Positions 7,357 to 8,507 of a stretch of 8,507 nucleotides of DNA are shown piece by piece. This stretch comes from Chitinophaga pinensis. GTDB taxonomy: Bacteria > Bacteroidota > Bacteroidia > Flavobacteriales_D > Crocinitomicaceae. The notes under the pieces were generated by a model. That model was not told where the DNA came from. It ran no database searches and saw only the letters and a program-made list of their open reading frames with translations. A program made the translations under genes and the position numbers. The stretch is from NCBI GenBank assembly GCA_945870115.1, contig CAMBRH010000140.1, positions 1 through 8,507 on the forward strand, read 5' to 3'. Position 1 is the stretch's first letter. The number at the start of each line of letters is the position of its first letter.

Positions 7357-7746
7357 CTATTTGTTTTCGTTATTTTTTATAATTTCTTTTATTTTTTCAT
7401 AATACTTATTTGTCACTTTAATTATTGTTGGATCTACTTTTGAATAAATTATTTCAATAGTATCGCCAATTTCGAAGGATGAATAATCTCCATGAATAGC
7501 TGCAACTATTTTTTTATTTTTCACTGTGAATTTAACATAACTTTTTCCTTTCCTTCTAATTCCTCTAAATCCAATTTTCGATATAACCGCTTTAGTTTTG
7601 ATGGAGTTTTTTAATTTGTTGTTATCCTGTTTTTGTAAATAATTTCCTAAGAAAATGAAAACACCTAAAGTTAAAATCAAGATCATCAACTTTATTCCTG
7701 GATGAATCAAAGACTTTTCCTCATTCTTCATTTTATTAAAAATCAT
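7357..7746 (-). CDS. Small one-span membrane protein resembling DUF3592 proteins
   Basis: Encodes 129 residues, or 124 if translation starts at the second ATG (7731, MKNEEKS), which is equally plausible because no ribosome-binding signal separates them. A single hydrophobic segment (IKLMILILTLGVFIFLGNYL, about residues 18-37) anchors the protein. The rest, about 46-112, is a compact beta-rich domain containing KTKAVISKIGFRG, YVKFTVKNKKIVA and FEIGDTIEIIYSKVDPTIIKV. A short span followed by an 'A.I' strand, a 'V.F.V' strand and a 'GD.I.I.Y....P' ending resembles DUF3592-like proteins, whose function is not known. The C-terminus is lysine- and asparagine-rich. It lies 62 bases downstream of the dehydratase gene on the same strand and may share its transcript. 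It is probably a real gene because the domain pattern is coherent, but no function can be assigned. Confidence 0.7.
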   Translation of the reverse strand: MIFNKMKNEEKSLIHPGIKLMILILTLGVFIFLGNYLQKQDNNKLKNSIKTKAVISKIGFRGIRRKGKSYVKFTVKNKKIVAAIHGDYSSFEIGDTIEIIYSKVDPTIIKVTNKYYEKIKEIIKNNENK

Positions 7747-7808
7747 ATTATTTAAATTCTTGTACTTGAAAACGGTTGTGTTTTTTTTTAGATTTAAAAG
7801 TTCAAACT

Positions 7809-8507
7809 CTACCCCAAAATCTTCTTAAAAGCCTTTCCCATATTTTCAATAACATCAGTTATAAGCATACTTTCAAAACTTTGTGATTCAAGACATAAAT
7901 CTGCTGCTAAGCCATGAATGAAAACACCCAATTTTGCGGCTTCTAATACTTCGTAATTTTGTGCTAAAAAAGACAAAATAATTCCAGAAAGTGCATCTCC
8001 AGAACCGCCTTTTGCCAAACCTGAATTTCCAGTTGTATTTCGAAACGATTCAAATCCATCTGTTAGAAAAGTTTGATGACCTTTTAAAACAATTATCACA
8101 TTTAACTCTTTTGCTTTAAGTTGAGCAGTTTTTATTCTTTCCTCAGTCGTTTCGTGTTCTCCAAAAAGTCGATCAAATTCTTTTGTATGCGGCGTTAAAA
8201 TGGTGTTTTTTGGTAATAATTTTATAAAATCTTGATTTTTTGCTAATAAATTTAATCCATCAGCGTCAATTAACAAAGGAACTTTACAATTTTTAAGAAC
8301 ATTTTTAAGTAAAATCTCTGAATCTAAAGACATTCCGATTCCTGGACCAATAGCAATACTCGAATATTTATCAAAATTCAATTCTTGATTTTCACGAAAA
8401 CTCAACATCGCTTCTGGCAGAGAATTTTGGAGAATAGTTCTTTCTTCTTCAGGAATATTAACGGTTAATAATCCAACTCCGCATCGTAAACAAGCCTTTG
8501 CTCCTAT
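7809..8507 (-). CDS. nnrD: ADP/ATP-dependent NAD(P)H-hydrate dehydratase, N-terminus cut by window edge
   Basis: This enzyme repairs damaged nicotinamide cofactors, dehydrating the S form of NADHX or NADPHX back to NAD(P)H with nucleotide hydrolysis. The frame is open to the right edge, giving 232 visible residues and a TAG stop at 7809-7811. An internal ATG at 8408 is not the start, because the frame upstream continues with family sequence (GAKACLRCGVGLLTVNIP, then LPEAM). Ribokinase-like carbohydrate kinase fold motifs appear in order: AIGPGIG (about 52-58), LLIDADGLNLL, TPHTKEFDRLFG, VIVLKGHQTFLTDG, NTTGNSGLAKGGSGDALSG (about 157-175, with the catalytic Asp in GSGD) and FIHGLAADL. In many bacteria this domain is fused behind an NAD(P)HX epimerase domain; whether that holds here lies beyond the edge. 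The assignment of the dehydratase domain is firm. Confidence 0.93.
   Translation of the reverse strand: MGAKACLRCGVGLLTVNIPEEERTILQNSLPEAMLSFRENQELNFDKYSSIAIGPGIGMSLDSEILLKNVLKNCKVPLLIDADGLNLLAKNQDFIKLLPKNTILTPHTKEFDRLFGEHETTEERIKTAQLKAKELNVIIVLKGHQTFLTDGFESFRNTTGNSGLAKGGSGDALSGIILSFLAQNYEVLEAAKLGVFIHGLAADLCLESQSFESMLITDVIENMGKAFKKILG

Noticed and set aside
7782..7808. AGTT/AACT hairpin plus homopolymer downstream of the dehydratase stop as a terminator
   Set aside because: The stem is only 4 bp with a 2-base loop, and on the relevant strand the homopolymer is A rather than T.

Overview
The window reads as chromosomal DNA of a Bacteroidota bacterium, most likely of the order Flavobacteriales. 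The base composition is strongly AT-rich. Two large secreted proteins are of the type IX secretion system (T9SS) cargo kind. The clearest promoter follows the Bacteroidota TTTG...TAnnTTTG pattern, and no Shine-Dalgarno-like sites stand out. The sequence alone does not allow a genus call.

Layout, left to right. (1) 1-1856, minus: the N-terminal 618 residues of a secreted Omp28-like protein. It has a signal peptide, a lectin-like module and a thioredoxin-like CGWC domain, and it runs off the left edge. (2) 1857-2099: an intergenic gap holding a degenerate heptamer repeat and a 14-bp-period direct repeat. (3) 2100-5672, minus: a 1190-residue surface protein with a DUF7948-like N-terminus, SBBP-type repeats, a PKD domain, Ig-like modules and a type B T9SS C-terminal signal. 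(4) 5673-5744: a 72-bp divergent intergenic region with a good promoter for the plus-strand gene. (5) 5745-7142, plus: an FAD-binding oxidase of the GlcD/D-lactate dehydrogenase family. (6) 7143-7356: a convergent gap with a large AT-rich hairpin and a smaller one. (7) 7357-7746, minus: a small one-span membrane protein resembling DUF3592 proteins. (8) 7809-8507, minus: the C-terminal 232 residues of an ADP/ATP-dependent NAD(P)HX dehydratase, running off the right edge.

The two left-hand genes point the same way and probably both supply the cell surface through the Sec/T9SS route, but 243 bp of repeat-bearing DNA separates them, so a shared operon is not evident. The oxidase is transcribed alone, diverging from the surface-protein gene and converging on the small membrane-protein gene. 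The dehydratase and the small membrane protein are codirectional with a 62-bp gap and may be cotranscribed. No RNA gene, CRISPR array, insertion sequence or phage gene was seen. Nothing here amounts to a clearly new multi-gene system; the most interesting points are the intergenic repeats, the hairpin at 7181-7230 and the architecture of the two surface proteins.
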